A stretch of 40,000 bases of DNA from Botryococcus braunii (lineage: Eukaryota; Chlorophyta; Trebouxiophyceae), in the NCBI GenBank assembly GCA_002005505.1, contig KV908398.1:483476-523475 (forward strand), read 5' to 3'. The position numbers and the translations under genes are program-made. The notes beneath the pieces are model-generated. The model saw only the letters and a program-made list of their open reading frames with translations. It did not search any database and was not told the DNA's origin. Numbering within the stretch: position 1 is the stretch's first letter; every line of letters begins with the position of its first letter. This document shows positions 1-11,530 of the stretch, piece by piece.

Positions 1-824
1 CAGCGCTGGCACAGATGCTCCATGACGATTTGCCGATTGTATATAGTGAGACAAGGAAAAACTACATGGACTCTAGCTAGACTTGACAAGTTAGGTTAGA
101 TGTTCTCCTACTACCAGTGGATGGAAGGCTGCTTACTTATGGGTCTATGGGGTGGGTCTACCTGCATGCATATTTGTACGGATATTGCTAATTCAAAGTA
201 GCATACGTGGGACTCCCGACTCTTGTAAAGGATGAGAGAGTTCGAGGGTAGTAATGCCGTGATACTCCTTAATGGAAGAAGAGAAGAGGGATGAGGATGA
301 CGTGGAGGAGGAAGAGGATATTGACGCGGACAGGGTGAAGCTGTTGGAATGTTCCTTTAAAGGAGTTCGTCCAAGACGGGAAAAGAGTTCCCAATTCACC
401 GCTACGGATATCCGATGCAGCCAAGGGGTGTCATAAAGAAGCCTGCGCGAGGCTGAAAAGGTGCTGAATATTCCACATGGTACGACCTCGACTATCTTAA
501 GCTGTCTAGGGCTTTCATGAATTTATAGGAAAAGTTCTTTTAACGGAGCCCAAGAACCCTTCGAAGGAGCCCAAAATGGGGAACAATTGTCAGCTGCAGC
601 ACTTGCAACTGCTGCAGCTGACCCCATTGTGACATGAGTCTCTTTATAGTCCATATATATACTCAATGTGTATGAGTTCACGCATACGTCAGATCTTGTA
701 TTGGTGCCACAAACAAAAGACTAAGAGGTGCACCTCGTGATCATATGCATACGCTTGATCAAGAATTTTTACAATAGCCAATTGTATACTTCGATAAGAC
801 GAATGGTAATCTGGACGTGGACGA
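1..824. other. intergenic, no gene recognised
   Basis: No open frame here looks like a gene. The minus-strand frame at 193-399 is serine-rich low-complexity sequence from a GAGGAA-rich stretch. The only clear structure is a hairpin with 13-base perfect arms at 589-601 and 610-622 (arm GTCAGCTGCAGCA). Confidence 0.6.
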
Positions 825-1075
825 TACTTGTAACAGTGACTAGTACCGGGTTCGAATCGGCTAAGTGCTCGGGTCGGATACGTGTTATCATGGTCCTTCT
901 GGATAAGGTCTCGTGGAAAGTGCAGTACGGCAAGAGTGCCTGGTAGTAGTTTAGCTCAAGGGACGTGTCGCTAGTCGGCGCAACAAGGAAACAGATTGTA
1001 AGTGATTCCGTGCAAGCTTAAATGTAATGTCTCCGTCTCATTTCCTTAACCCTCTAATTGCATTACCCTTACAAT
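825..1075 (+). repeat. SINE-like interspersed element, copy 1
   Basis: About 250 bases match the reverse complement of 3120-3375 at roughly 90% identity by eye. The element contains GGGTTCGAATCGG near 849, close to the RNA polymerase III B box of tRNA genes (GGTTCGANTCC). TGGTAATCTGG near 805-815 is a weak A-box match at about tRNA spacing, but it lies at or beyond the left edge of the homology. A tRNA-derived SINE is an inference; the repeat itself is seen directly. The plus-strand frame at 728-946 lies partly inside and is probably fortuitous. Confidence 0.6.
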
Positions 1076-1269
1076 ACTAATGTCATCATGCGAATGATAT
1101 AACATATATATGATACATAAGATCGTCTTCTTTATAGCCCTTATTAAGCAGCCCAGATGGGGCTAGCCAGCGATGGGGAAATTCCCCCAGCGTGTTTCGA
1201 AACACGTGCAACGTTGCTAACTTTAATTAACTTTGGTTTAAGTCTCATACTTCGCATACATAACTATAT

Positions 1270-1297
1270 ATACGAGCACTTATATAAGTGCTCGTAT
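1270..1297. repeat. 28-base perfect palindrome
   Basis: Self-complementary over its whole length, centred on TTATATAA, with half-site TACGAGCACT. No role is known. Confidence 0.9.
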
Positions 1298-1502
1298 GCG
1301 CCTTAGTCCCACGTGGTGCACCCTTGCATGCGGCCACTCAAAAAATTAACAAGTATATACGTTATATGTTATGTGTTATATGCATATATGTTTCTTCGCC
1401 CTGAGGACTTTCGAGAGTGTTATTGGAGTTCATGGAGTCTTCCCATATGCATATGCCACCATGCGTGACCCAAGCCCACTGACTATTCATAGATACCTCG
1501 TG

Positions 1503-1593
1503 CATGGCAGGATATGACAAGGAGTGATAACGTTACATTATATTGGCCAGTGTTAACATTGGCCATTGTTATCGCTCCTCATCTCCTGCCATG
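1503..1593. repeat. imperfect inverted repeat of about 90 bases
   Basis: Nested inverted arms (CATGGCAGGA/TCCTGCCATG, GATAA/TTATC, TGGCCA/TGGCCA) would fold into one long hairpin. No target-site duplication could be defined, so calling it a MITE would be a guess. Confidence 0.5.
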
Positions 1594-2438
1594 AGGGGAC
1601 ATTTTCGCGAACACTTCGACATTTTCGATCGGCACTGTTGACCCTGTTATTTAATATATATGACATACACTGATATAAATACACGACATATATGTATGTA
1701 CATATGTACACATACACGATATATCCGACTTCCTTGTAGTTGTAGTTACTTTTGCAGAAGAAAAGGAACAGGGATTTGTGAGAGGATTTCGAAATATGGG
1801 GTTTTCATTCTGTAACGTAACTGGTCATAAATGAAATGTTGTTGTTAATGAAATAATACTGTCCGTCAACTAGTACTGTCGTCCCACTGCCGTGGGACGT
1901 ACAACTGTTAACAGTAACGTTACTATACGTAAGATTCCTTCGATTGCAATGGCATGCTGTACTTCCTGCACGACTGTAATGGCGCCCTTACGTAAGGTAT
2001 ACCCAACGTTAACGACGAAACAAAAATGACGGCAGTTACCACGGTAACATACCATGACAAGACACGTGGCGTCCAGACGTAGTTCTAAAGGGTGGAAGAG
2101 AACTCGGACATAAGTATATACATCAAATATGTAAATATTTGAATCAAACAGTTACCAGCGCATCGAGACCGAGTCATGGACCTTTTGAAGTACCCTTGTT
2201 GTTTGAACTACGTCTGCAGCAAGAGAATCTTTAAAAAAAGCTGCTGGGGGAACTGGTTCGCTTGATTGACGTCTACAGCGAGAAGACCTTGAACGACCGC
2301 TGCAGAGATTTCTTCAAACGACGTCTGCAGCAAGAGAATCTTGAACGTACGCTGCTGGGGTATGTCGGAAACGGAACTCTACTCAAGATACTGCTCGAGT
2401 GTGTCCGTGTATGCGTGTGTTCTTAAGAGCGCGCGCGC

Positions 2439-2525
<87 letters not shown>
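2439..2525 (+). repeat. TG dinucleotide microsatellite
   Basis: An almost pure (TG)n tract of about 86 bases, flanked by GCGCGC and GCGTGAGTG. It occupies the same relative place as the tract at 7115 in unit B. The Cys-Val and Thr-His frames across it are artefacts. Confidence 0.95.
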
Positions 2526-2529
<4 letters not shown>

Positions 2530-2847
2530 AGTGTGAGTGCGCGTGGCGCACGCCAGGGCACGGGGCGCCTTTAGAAAAGACTGTGTGTGGCTGCTTACAG
2601 ATGCTCGTACTTATAAATCAAGGTATTAAACTGATAGATTTTGCCCCATGAAAGTTTCAGCTTCCCTAGTGACCCCGGTAACATGGTTTTGATTGAATGG
2701 GATAGGCTTTGCGAAACAGACATTTGTGGAACTCTTTCATCGAAATTAAGAACGATTTGCAGAATGCGTGAGTGGTATTAAACTGGACACTTGACGGGTT
2801 TCTGGAGCGTTAATTCCAATACGAGATTTTACCTGTATCAACTCGTC

Positions 2848-2871
2848 AATTGTGCCAAGCTTGGCACAATT
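2848..2871. repeat. 24-base perfect palindrome
   Basis: The half-site AATTGTGCCAAG is followed directly by its exact complement, giving a loopless palindrome in duplicated unit A. The unit B counterpart near 7600 has only the start (GTCAATTATGCCA) and is not palindromic, so the palindrome was gained or lost after duplication. Confidence 0.85.
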
Positions 2872-3119
2872 CCGTACTTAAGTCCATGTCCTGAAATGTA
2901 TTAGAAAATTCCGTAACGACGGCTCACAATATACAGTTATTGGCCTGCAGCTTTCTAAACGCCGCCATAAAAGAAGTTTCAATATTTTGCAAAGGTGCGA
3001 AGCCATCACACGAGACATGTTGGTTTTTGTTAAGGAATTGGCAAGTTTTAAAGTTTTATTCCACGTGTCGCATGAGCCACACGCGTTGACAAGGTCTTCT
3101 AGACAGCTAGCTACAGCCT

Positions 3120-3375
3120 ATGATAGTGACCATGTAAGAATGGTGCAATTAGAGGGTTTAGGAAGTGAGACGGAGACATTGCATTCAGCTTGCACGGAAT
3201 CTCTTACAATATGTATCTTTGTTGCGCCGACTAGGGACACGTCCCTTGAGCTACGCTACTACCCGGCACACTTGCCGTCCTGCACTTTCCACGAGACCTT
3301 ATCCAGAAGGACCATGATAACACGGATCCGACCCGAGCACTTAGCCGATTCGAACCCGGTCCTAGTCACTCTTAC
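3120..3375 (-). repeat. SINE-like interspersed element, copy 2 (inverted)
   Basis: This is the reverse complement of 825-1075 at roughly 90% identity by eye. It keeps the B-box-like GGGTTCGAATCGG on the minus strand. It is absent from the equivalent place in unit B (near 8560-8640), so it was inserted into unit A after the duplication or lost from B. The 165-codon plus-strand frame at 2987-3484 is made mostly of this repeat read backwards. Confidence 0.65.
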
Positions 3376-4160
3376 AGATTATATGATGATACATATATTT
3401 AAAGTGTTTATTGTAGAAATATTGAGTACTTGTACTGGATACAACATATGTATGATGTGCGAAACGACTTATACTTACATATGACATGTAAGTAAGCATC
3501 CATATTAATTTCAATAAACAAGGAACATCGTAAGATGCAGCTGGCTTATACATTTCGCAGCTCATTTAACGTTGTGTTCGCGAATTCAACGTTATCCCCA
3601 GGTGGCACATGTGTACAACAATAGACATGCTTCTTCTGGTTGGTTCGGCATCAAAGTAAAAGTGCTGCTGCAGCAACTTTTCTATCTTGATGTCGACCCC
3701 ATCAGAAGAACCATGTCTCGGCAATGACCGCGTGCCATGAGCAATAAGGGAACTTCTTAGAATGTAATGGCGTGATAAATGTCTTTATTACCAGCTTGAC
3801 CAGCGTGGATCCGTTCCGATAACTGTGCTCATTCCAGCAAAATTAAGCTTTTGTCCAATACATGCCTTTATGGGCGAAGGGATACTGCTTGCTTCTAACA
3901 CCATTAAAAAGTGTATTCGTTTGTACTTCTCCTTCCTTGTTTATGTTTCAGCGGTATGCGATCAGGGGTAAGCAAATATTTGCACACACCTGTGTTAACA
4001 ACACCTAACACGCCTGTGTAACGTTGCATGTATTCACTATCATGAGTATAATCAATTGCACTTCAATCCTTGGAAACTCATATAATGGTAATACTACAAT
4101 CCACAGTTCGTTTGCCATTGTAGCGTTATGATGAAAATACTTATATTGGAGTCTTGGTTT

Positions 4161-4207
4161 CTAACTGGGTAACGAAATCGCAGGAAGATATTAAGGACCC
4201 TAGACCC
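4161..4207 (+). promoter_or_regulatory. conserved block upstream of small membrane-protein gene A
   Basis: This 47-base stretch is matched at 44 positions by 9218-9264 upstream of the paralogous gene. It is much better conserved than the coding part. It begins CTAACTGGGTA and contains ATCGCAGGAAGATATTAA. It could be a core promoter, a 5' UTR element, or a 3' splice site (CGCAG|GAAG) of a 5' UTR intron. No TATA box is evident at a standard distance. Confidence 0.5.
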
Positions 4208-4244
4208 GAATTCGATAACATATTCGAATACAGATACGGACTTG

Positions 4245-4631
4245 ATGCAGCGTCAATCTGATTTGCCAGTTCCTTTACTTTATACGGGAGTTGTAGGTCT
4301 CCCATGTATTACCATCTTCGTTCTTTTGTGCGTTTGCATCAGCTTCAAGCCAATCTTATGTGGCTCGATTAAAAAATCCGTAGGTACTGCGCTGGCTTTC
4401 ACCGGCGTGATGATCGTGGCTCTTATTCCTCTTTTTCGAAATCTCAAGGACATGATCAGAACCCGTGGGTCCATCGAATCCTCCAGCGTGTCAGCAGTCG
4501 TGGCATTTTTTGCTGTTATGGTTATAGCGTTTGTTTTGCTGCTTACGCTATGCTTATACACTTGGAAAAAATGTAACCCCCACAGATTCAGACCACCTCC
4601 AGTGATTGAGCTTGCTAGCAATGGGCTTTAG
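4245..4631 (+). CDS. small three-helix membrane protein, paralog A (unknown family)
   Basis: The 128-residue frame starts at ATG 4245, where the paralog at 9286 also starts. Three hydrophobic stretches are visible: about residues 13-34 (VVGLPCITIFVLLC), 46-64 (ALAFTGVMIVALIPLF) and 83-105 (VVAFFAVMVIAFVLLL). The loop between helices 2 and 3 carries NLKDM, shared exactly with the paralog. The other shared motif is GVVGLP at the start of helix 1; the basic FKP after helix 1 is also kept. The C-terminus is a short polar tail. The protein was retained while the flanking DNA diverged, and changes are mostly conservative, which suggests a real gene. I do not recognise the family and assign no function; an integral membrane location is an inference from hydrophobicity. 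Confidence 0.55.
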   Translation: MQRQSDLPVPLLYTGVVGLPCITIFVLLCVCISFKPILCGSIKKSVGTALAFTGVMIVALIPLFRNLKDMIRTRGSIESSSVSAVVAFFAVMVIAFVLLLTLCLYTWKKCNPHRFRPPPVIELASNGL

Positions 4632-4871
4632 GCTGCATAAACTCTATGTTACGCCTTGCAATTTCTTTCCAAATTATCCTCTTATAAGGGATTTAGCTTA
4701 ATTAAGCTCAATTAAGGGACATTAAGCTTAACTTCCACTGAACGTCCCATGCACATATCCTGGTGGGACGTGTCCTATTTAGGGAAGCATGTGTGTACAC
4801 TTTGAATTGGTAGGAAGCAAACTATTAACAGTAGTGATTTTACTATTAATAGTGAAGCACATTACTAATAG

Positions 4872-4899
4872 TGAAGTACACTATTCATAGTGTACTTCA
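4872..4899. repeat. 28-base near-perfect hairpin
   Basis: Arms TGAAGTACACTAT and ATAGTGTACTTCA are separated by two bases. It lies just after a run of related ACTATTAATAGTGAAG-type motifs (4825-4875) that are also present near 9835-9890 in unit B. Confidence 0.8.
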
Positions 4900-5629
4900 T
4901 ACCAGAGTTATCTCCGGAATTTGTTGTCTCTTGAAGATATACATCATCACCTTTCTGCATATGAATTGATGGGCCGACTGCTAGTGGCCATAAATGTTTG
5001 ACTGTAGGCCATTTATCTGGCCCATGGGTGACCGCAAGCGCTGGCCCCAACCGCCAATCAGCATTATGACGGGCCCACGCCGTGCGGCCCCGCAGGCCCT
5101 AGGGGTACCGTAACTAAGGTGACCGGGGCACCCTGAATTAAAACAGCGATCGCGATGCTTCCCGGGGTGTGGAGGATTGCAAATTCAGATGCTCCTTGTA
5201 GCAGGTTGTCAGGTCAAGGGATCAGAATGTTCAAAGTGCATATCACCAGGTCCCCATGCTTGGACTGTTAAAGACAAGCAATGCCACAGGTGTTGTGTTT
5301 AAAATTCTCGCCCTCCCGCAGATTGAGCTTCCACGTAATAATCTGATGAAGATTTGACAATATCTTATATATACAGCGTTAGATGGATCTTGAGGGAACT
5401 ACATCCTAGGCAATTGACATGTACATGTTGCCCAGATGCTATTGAATATACCCGATAAGCAATATGTGCAATATAATGCTCACGTGCAGGGCTTGGCGCT
5501 AGCAATCGCAGATAAAACCTCATTGCAATTAGTTAAAGTCGATTTTGATAAATTACTCATGTCATTCAATCCACGATTCAATTGGTGTGTATATTTACCC
5601 CGGCCATTGCAATGGCCCTGCTACTCCAC

Positions 5630-5655
5630 GTGTGGGCTGTGGCCACAGCCCACAC
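5630..5655. repeat. 26-base perfect palindrome in the duplicated tail
   Basis: GTGTGGGCTGTGG is followed directly by its complement. A second palindrome, GGCCATTGCAATGGCC, lies at 5602-5617. The third copy has the imperfect version GTGGGCTGAGGCCGCAGCCCAC near 11382. Confidence 0.85.
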
Positions 5656-5790
5656 CATGGTGCAGGTGGCCCCCACGTGGTGAGTGCATGAAAAGCGCTT
5701 GCAGGCTAGAAAACGTACGAGGACATAGGGGGTCGAAATTTACAGCGAATTTTTCTGGGCGACCGCCTGATCAACGGTCTGCAGCCTTGG

Positions 5791-6479
5791 GGTTTCGGGA
5801 ATTCCGGTAGATGGAGGATCCAATATATCTGATAGTCCTGTGAATTTGGGCTTATCTTCTGGCATTTCGCAGACACTTGCACCTCACTCCGCGGTATGGG
5901 ACGTGGAGGAGGGTAGCACTTGACTTGCTCCTTGAGCTTGACTAGTCCTACATCTCTAGTTACAACTTGGTATCCCACGCCTATATATGCATATGATATT
6001 TCTAGAAGGGGGTCGCATTTAAGGAGGGGGGGGGATGATGTAACGGTTTCCTTCCATATTTCTAAGCCAGCCTTAGATAATGTCTCCAAGCCGTCACATG
6101 CAGTGGCGGAAATATTGATAGCTGGTCGTACCGGAACTTACCCTCATTGTTCGCGCCTCCTAGGAAGGGACCAAGTCTGTGCTAGGAGGGAAATACAAGG
6201 ATAGAGAGAAGATATATATGATAATATTTATGTAACAAGCGATTGGCATTGATCCACTTGTGTCTCAAGCTCTCCTTCTCTCTCTTACTTGCTTCCAGTA
6301 GTTACATACTATTTCTGATATAGAAGTTATAGGCCCTGTAATTCCTTCTGCCGCGGAAAAAAAAAAAAAAAAAAAACGAATATATTATGATACATGAAAA
6401 TTTGAAGGTTTACATGAAAATTTGAAGGAGATTCGGGGGGAGATTTGAAGATGGCGGTGGAGGGAAACTCGGGTTGGGT
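5791..6479. other. spacer between units A and B
   Basis: No recognised gene. A 20-base A run sits at 6357-6376, followed by a short duplicated motif (ACATGAAAATTTGAAGG near 6395 and 6412). The minus-strand frame at 5706-6089 (127 codons) resembles nothing I know and runs into the repeat unit. Confidence 0.5.
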
Positions 6480-7111
6480 TCATTCAGTAACGTTACTGAC
6501 CATAAATAAAATAAATCAGCTGTCACCCCACGTCCTGCACTGCAGTCGGACGTATAGCTGATACTGCACGTCTGATTCCTTCTCGATTGGGATGCCTGCT
6601 GCACTTCTGCACGACTGTAATAATTACATTCTGTAATGCACGTAATATTATTGCAAATACTAATGGTGCCCTTACGGGTCCCCGACGTAACGGTATATCA
6701 GTAATGCGGTAGTTACCACGCGTGACACACCACGACGAGACACGTGGCGTCTATACGTAGTGCTGAAGGATGGAAGGGAACTCGGGAAAGTGTATGTTTC
6801 AAACAGTTTCCAGCGCATCGGATAGACCGAGTAAGTGTGCTTTTAAATTACCTAATTATGTTTAAACGAGGCTCGCAGCACCAATTGTAAGTTCTTCAAC
6901 GAAAGCTGCTGGGGCTCACTTGAACTTCCTCTGCAGCAAGAAATTCTTCGACATCTTGAACGACCGCTTCAGGGATTTCTTTGGACGACAATTGCAGCAA
7001 GGAGATCTGCTGCTGAGGTATGTCGGAGACGAATCTCTACTCAGGATGTGGCTGGAGTGTGTTGTATGTGCGTGTGTGCGTAAGCGTGTTCGTGTGTGCA
7101 GCCGTGGCCAT

Positions 7112-7114
<3 letters not shown>

Positions 7115-7190
<76 letters not shown>

Positions 7191-7258
7191 TGTGTGTGTG
7201 TGTGTCTGTGTGCGTGTGTGTGTGTGTGTCTCTGTGTGTGTGTGTGTGTCTGTGTGCG
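7115..7258 (+). repeat. TG microsatellite with CT interruptions
   Basis: (TG)n of about 145 bases, interrupted by TC steps in its second half and ending in CGCGCGCGCG. It is the positional homologue of the 2439 tract but longer and less pure. Confidence 0.95.
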
Positions 7259-7902
7259 CGCGCGCGCGCGCCGTGCGCACGCCACGGGGGCGCTTTCAGA
7301 AACAACAGTGTGCGCAGCTGCGTACCGACTCTCCTTCTTCAAAAACTGAGATATTGTACCTCAATATCTTTCTAGAAAGTTGCAGCTTCACATGTGGCCC
7401 CGGTACTATGGTTTCGAGTGAATTGCGACGCATATATGCTGTCTGAAATATATAGACATATGTTTTTGAAACGTTTGCAAAGATCTTAGGAACGGTTCGC
7501 AGCTTGCGCGCTTCAATTTACGCTCGTGAGTTGTAATAAACTGGACACTTGACAGGTTTTTCGAACGTTTATTCAAAAGCGATTTCTTACCTGTATCAAT
7601 GTGTCAATTATGCCATGTTGATTTTTTTAAGTATATTGAAATTTTAATTGAAGTTAATTAATAGCTAACAAGATTATGTTGTTCGCCTGCAGCTTCTCGA
7701 AAGCTGCCATAGAAGAAATTTCAGTATCGTTGCAAAGGTGCAAAGCTTTCTTCAGGCAACCCGATAAACACCTTCTCTGCAAGCTCTGACATATCGCGAT
7801 ATATCGATATATACCGATCGGGATATATCGCTGATATATATATCGGTGTCTTCTCTAGATCACCGAAGTATGCATCCCGGCCTACTTCTCTTTATGAACT
7901 TT

Positions 7903-8447
<545 letters not shown>

Positions 8448-9217
8448 TCTGGTGTGCAGTTAGGATAGGCTTCAATCTTTTAAATGAATGTTAAATTTTT
8501 ATTCCACTTGTTTTTCGAAACTTGAACCTAAAGGCCAGAAGCTTTGACAAGGTTTCTAGAAAGCTAACTAGTGATGGTTATCGTGATTCAATAAAGATGC
8601 ATACATGTAACATGTTTTGTGTCTAAAAGTTCAATTATGTTTACTGCATAAACAGTATATGATCTGCGAAACGACTATGATCTGCGAAACGGTAACATAC
8701 GCCGTGTACACATGCAATTAAGTATCAGTATCAATTCATTTTGACAAGAAATATCGTAAGATGCAGCCGGCTACTTCATTTCCTTCCCTCATTCTACATG
8801 AAGTGCGCAAATGTAAAGCAATACCCAGCAATACTGCGCAGCATGCTTGCTTCTAACACCGTTGAAACGTGACTTAGCTTGAACTTCTCCTTCCCTGTAC
8901 AGGTTTTGGCAGTACCATCCATATGTAGGCAATGACAAGTAGGCAATTATTTACACCGGCCTGTGTAATGAATTGCACTTCAATTCTACGAAACTCGAAT
9001 ATAGTTGAGTTTCATAGACAATTAGTATTTTTTAATATTTATGATAGCACTATAACATACATTAATATATTTTCCGTTTGACATTTTTAGTATTAAGAGT
9101 GAAGCTTAACCTAACCGCACAACAGAAATCGTGCATGCCATTTTTGCATTGTGATGAACAATATGGTGCGATGGATAACATTATCCAATATTAACACTTA
9201 TGCAATAGGCTTGTAAT

Positions 9218-9264
9218 CTAACTGGGTAGCGAGATCGCAGGAAGATATTAAAGACCCTAGACCC
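9218..9264 (+). promoter_or_regulatory. conserved block upstream of small membrane-protein gene B
   Basis: The partner of 4161-4207 (44 of 47 bases identical), placed 21 bases before the ATG here and 37 bases before it in copy A. The nature of the element is unknown. Confidence 0.5.
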
Positions 9265-9285
9265 AATTAAAGATACGGAGACTCG

Positions 9286-9573
9286 ATGGATGCTGTGACA
9301 GTTTCAGCCATTATGTATATGGGAGTTGTAGGTCTCCCATTCGTGGCCATCATCGTTCTCTTGTACGGTTACGTCATCTTCAAGCCCACCTACACTGCCT
9401 CACTTAAATCCTCACTTACATGTGGTTTGTTGGCAGTCTACGTGATGCTCGGCGCTTTCGTGCCTCTTCTTCTTAACTTAAAGGACATGCGCAGAACCGA
9501 CGGACACTTCGAATCCTTGAGCACGTCAGGAATCATGGGGTTCGCATTCTCTTTGTTTATATTAATGCTTTAA
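9286..9573 (+). CDS. small three-helix membrane protein, paralog B (unknown family)
   Basis: The 95-residue frame begins at ATG 9286 (MDAVTVSAIMYMGVVGLP). Helix 1 spans about residues 9-32, helix 2 about 43-66 (LLAVYVMLGAFVPLLL), and a shorter helix 3 lies at the end (GIMGFAFSLFILML). NLKDM and GVVGLP match paralog A at 4245-4631. The frame stops inside the third helix. Downstream DNA still aligns with the A coding region (TTGTTTTGCTGC near 9582, then AGTGATTGAG), so B seems to have lost its C-terminal tail through an indel and a new stop. It may be a functional shorter form or an early pseudogene. The family is unknown to me. Confidence 0.5.
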   Translation: MDAVTVSAIMYMGVVGLPFVAIIVLLYGYVIFKPTYTASLKSSLTCGLLAVYVMLGAFVPLLLNLKDMRRTDGHFESLSTSGIMGFAFSLFILML

Positions 9574-10158
9574 GTGATATTGTTTTGCTGCAGAAATGCG
9601 GCAGTCCATGACCCCGACCCCGGGGGCGCTGCAACAGCTGCAGTGATTGAGATGGTTAGACAAGGACTCCGGGCTGCATAAACTCAGTTTTCCGCCTTGA
9701 AAGTTCGTTCCAACTGATCCCTTCTACTCCCACTGAACGTGCTGTGCACATTTGAGCCAGATGTATCCTGGTAGCACGTGCCCTATATAGGGAAGACATG
9801 TGTGTACACTTTGAACTGCTATAAAGTACACAATTAATAGAAGTGTTTTACGTTATTAATAGTGACGTACACTGTTAATGATGTACTTCATACTAGAATT
9901 ATCTCGGGAAATTTTTGTCTCCAGATTTCTTTTCGAAGATATACGTCATCACCTTTATATATGTGACTTGATGGGCAGACTGCCAGTGGCCATTAATAAT
10001 TGACTGTTGCCCATTTATTTGGTATCCGGGCCTATGGGTGGCCACAAGCGCTGACTCAAACCGCCAATTAGCATTGTAATGGGCCCGCGAAGAGTGCCCG
10101 GGCACCCTCACCGGAAGCCGGAGGCCATTGCATGGTGCACGTGGTGAGTGCATGAAAA

Positions 10159-10332
10159 GCCAACAAACCAAATACGACCCTTAATTGAGCTACCATTGTA
10201 CATGGGCTTGAGCGTGATGCCGAGGTACAAGTGAAGGATGATGGTCATAAATGGGAGACATGCCATTGCCATATACATAACATTATGTACATGGCAATTA
10301 ATAGCTAGAACTACCGCAGCATCCATCAAGTC
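10159..10332 (-). pseudogene. inverted 5' fragment of a third small membrane-protein copy
   Basis: On the minus strand this block begins ACTTGATGGATGCTG, like copy B. It continues through the helix 1 coding part (MACLPFMTIILHLY) to AAGCCCATGTAC and TGGTTTGTTGGC, then stops abruptly at the junction with unit B. Relative to B it has a small insertion near the start (CATGTACATAATG). The upstream conserved block and helix 2 are missing, so this cannot encode the full protein. Confidence 0.65.
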
Positions 10333-10348
10333 TATATATGTAGCCTAC

Positions 10349-11530
10349 GGGTCCTTCGAATCAGGATCTAGTCTTTCAGCACGTCGAGGATCCTGACGTC
10401 AGGATTCGCGGGGTGCGGCATATATGAAAATATATATTTCTAGGCATCGTCCATCACTTCCCTGCTGGGAACCAGCTGGTTCTTGTAATGGACAAATATG
10501 TTTTGTAAACTTTGACATTCCGTGTCACCACTGTAGCTACAGCAGTGATTGAGCTTACTAGCAAAATGGGCCGGGGCTGCATAAACTCTATGTTCCGCCT
10601 TGCAAGTTCGTTCCAACTGATCCTCTCTTAATAGAGGATTTTTCCACTAAACGCGCATTTGAGCCAGACATACCCTGGTGGCACGTGCGCATTACAGGGA
10701 ACACGCCTTGAACTGGTAAGAAGTACACTATCCGTATTGTAATTCATATCAGTATTGTCTCCGGAAGTTATTATCTCCAGACGATGTACATCCCCGCCTT
10801 CCTGTACGTAAATTGATGGCCCCATCGCTGGTAGCTATTTATGCCTACCGTGGCCCATCTATTTGGTATCAGAGTCCATGGGTGGCCACTATAGCCAGCG
10901 CTGGCCTGCACCGCTAATGGGCCCGCGCATGGTACCCGGGGCACCCCTGAACTGAAGCTTCCCGGGGTGTGGAGGTTTGTAAAGACAGATGTTCCTTGTA
11001 CCACGATTCACAGTCAAGGGAGACGAATGTGCGGTTTGCATATCACTAGGGCCCAGGTGTTGTGTATTCGCCCCTCGCAGATAGTACTTCAAAGTCACAA
11101 TCGGGATATATATCTTGCCAGCATCGGATGAGAACGTTGATAAGTTCTTATTTTTTAGACCGTAAGTTCTTATATTATAGAGGGATCTTGAGGGGTTCAA
11201 ATCTAATTAGGCATGCCTTGAGGGATGTCAAATCCTACCTAGGCATTGTAATAGACATGTCCACGTAACGTTACCTAGATGGCTAGTGCATCTACCTAAA
11301 TAGTAAAACGTGCACTATAATAGTATTATCCATAGACAACGTGCTTCAATTCAAGGGTATTTTTACCCCGGCCATTGCAACGTGGGCTGAGGCCGCAGCC
11401 CACAACATGGTCCACGTGGCCCCCATGTGATGAATGCGTGAAAAACTCTTGCAGGCTGGAAATCCCCAAAGGGGAAAGGGGGGGGGGGGACCTCAACAAA
11501 ATTTTCTGGATAAACCCTCAATTTTCGTTG
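10349..11530 (+). repeat. third copy of the duplicated unit, 3' part in forward orientation
   Basis: The forward alignment resumes at GGGTCCTTCGAATC (compare 4468 and 9510). It continues through CAGTGATTGAGCTTACTAGC (10543), GGCTGCATAAACTCTATG (10575), the CCATGGGTGGCCAC block (10875) and the tail TACCCCGGCCATTGCAA (11363). The small gene is destroyed here. The minus-strand frames in this stretch come from the repeat and are not credible genes. Confidence 0.65.

Larger units (their letters stand above)
1076..1804. other. AT-rich intergenic DNA with palindromes
   Basis: No gene is visible. The stretch has a 28-base perfect palindrome at 1270-1297 and a longer imperfect inverted repeat at about 1503-1593. 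In the latter, CATGGCAGGA pairs with TCCTGCCATG and AGGAGTGATAA pairs with TTATCGCTCCT with one mismatch. Confidence 0.6.
1805..5790 (+). repeat. large duplicated unit A (about 4 kb)
   Basis: This unit aligns in the same order with unit B at about 6480-10155. Shared landmarks include GACACGTGGCGT near 2062/6738, a TG microsatellite (2439/7115), the small membrane-protein gene (4245/9286), GGCTGCATAAACTC near 4631/9670, and the 3' tail GAGTGCATGAAAAG near 5682/10143. Its last part also aligns with the remnant at 10349-11530. Boundaries are approximate because they were read by eye. Unit A carries the SINE-like insert at 3120-3375 that unit B lacks. Unit B carries the TTA/TTG array that unit A lacks. 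Confidence 0.75.

Noticed and set aside
2987..3484. 165-residue plus-strand frame
   Set aside because: More than half is the SINE-like element read backwards, and the equivalent region of unit B has no such frame.
5706..6089. 127-residue minus-strand frame
   Set aside because: No recognisable motif, it spans the border of the duplicated unit, and the homologous tail at 11450 does not keep it open.
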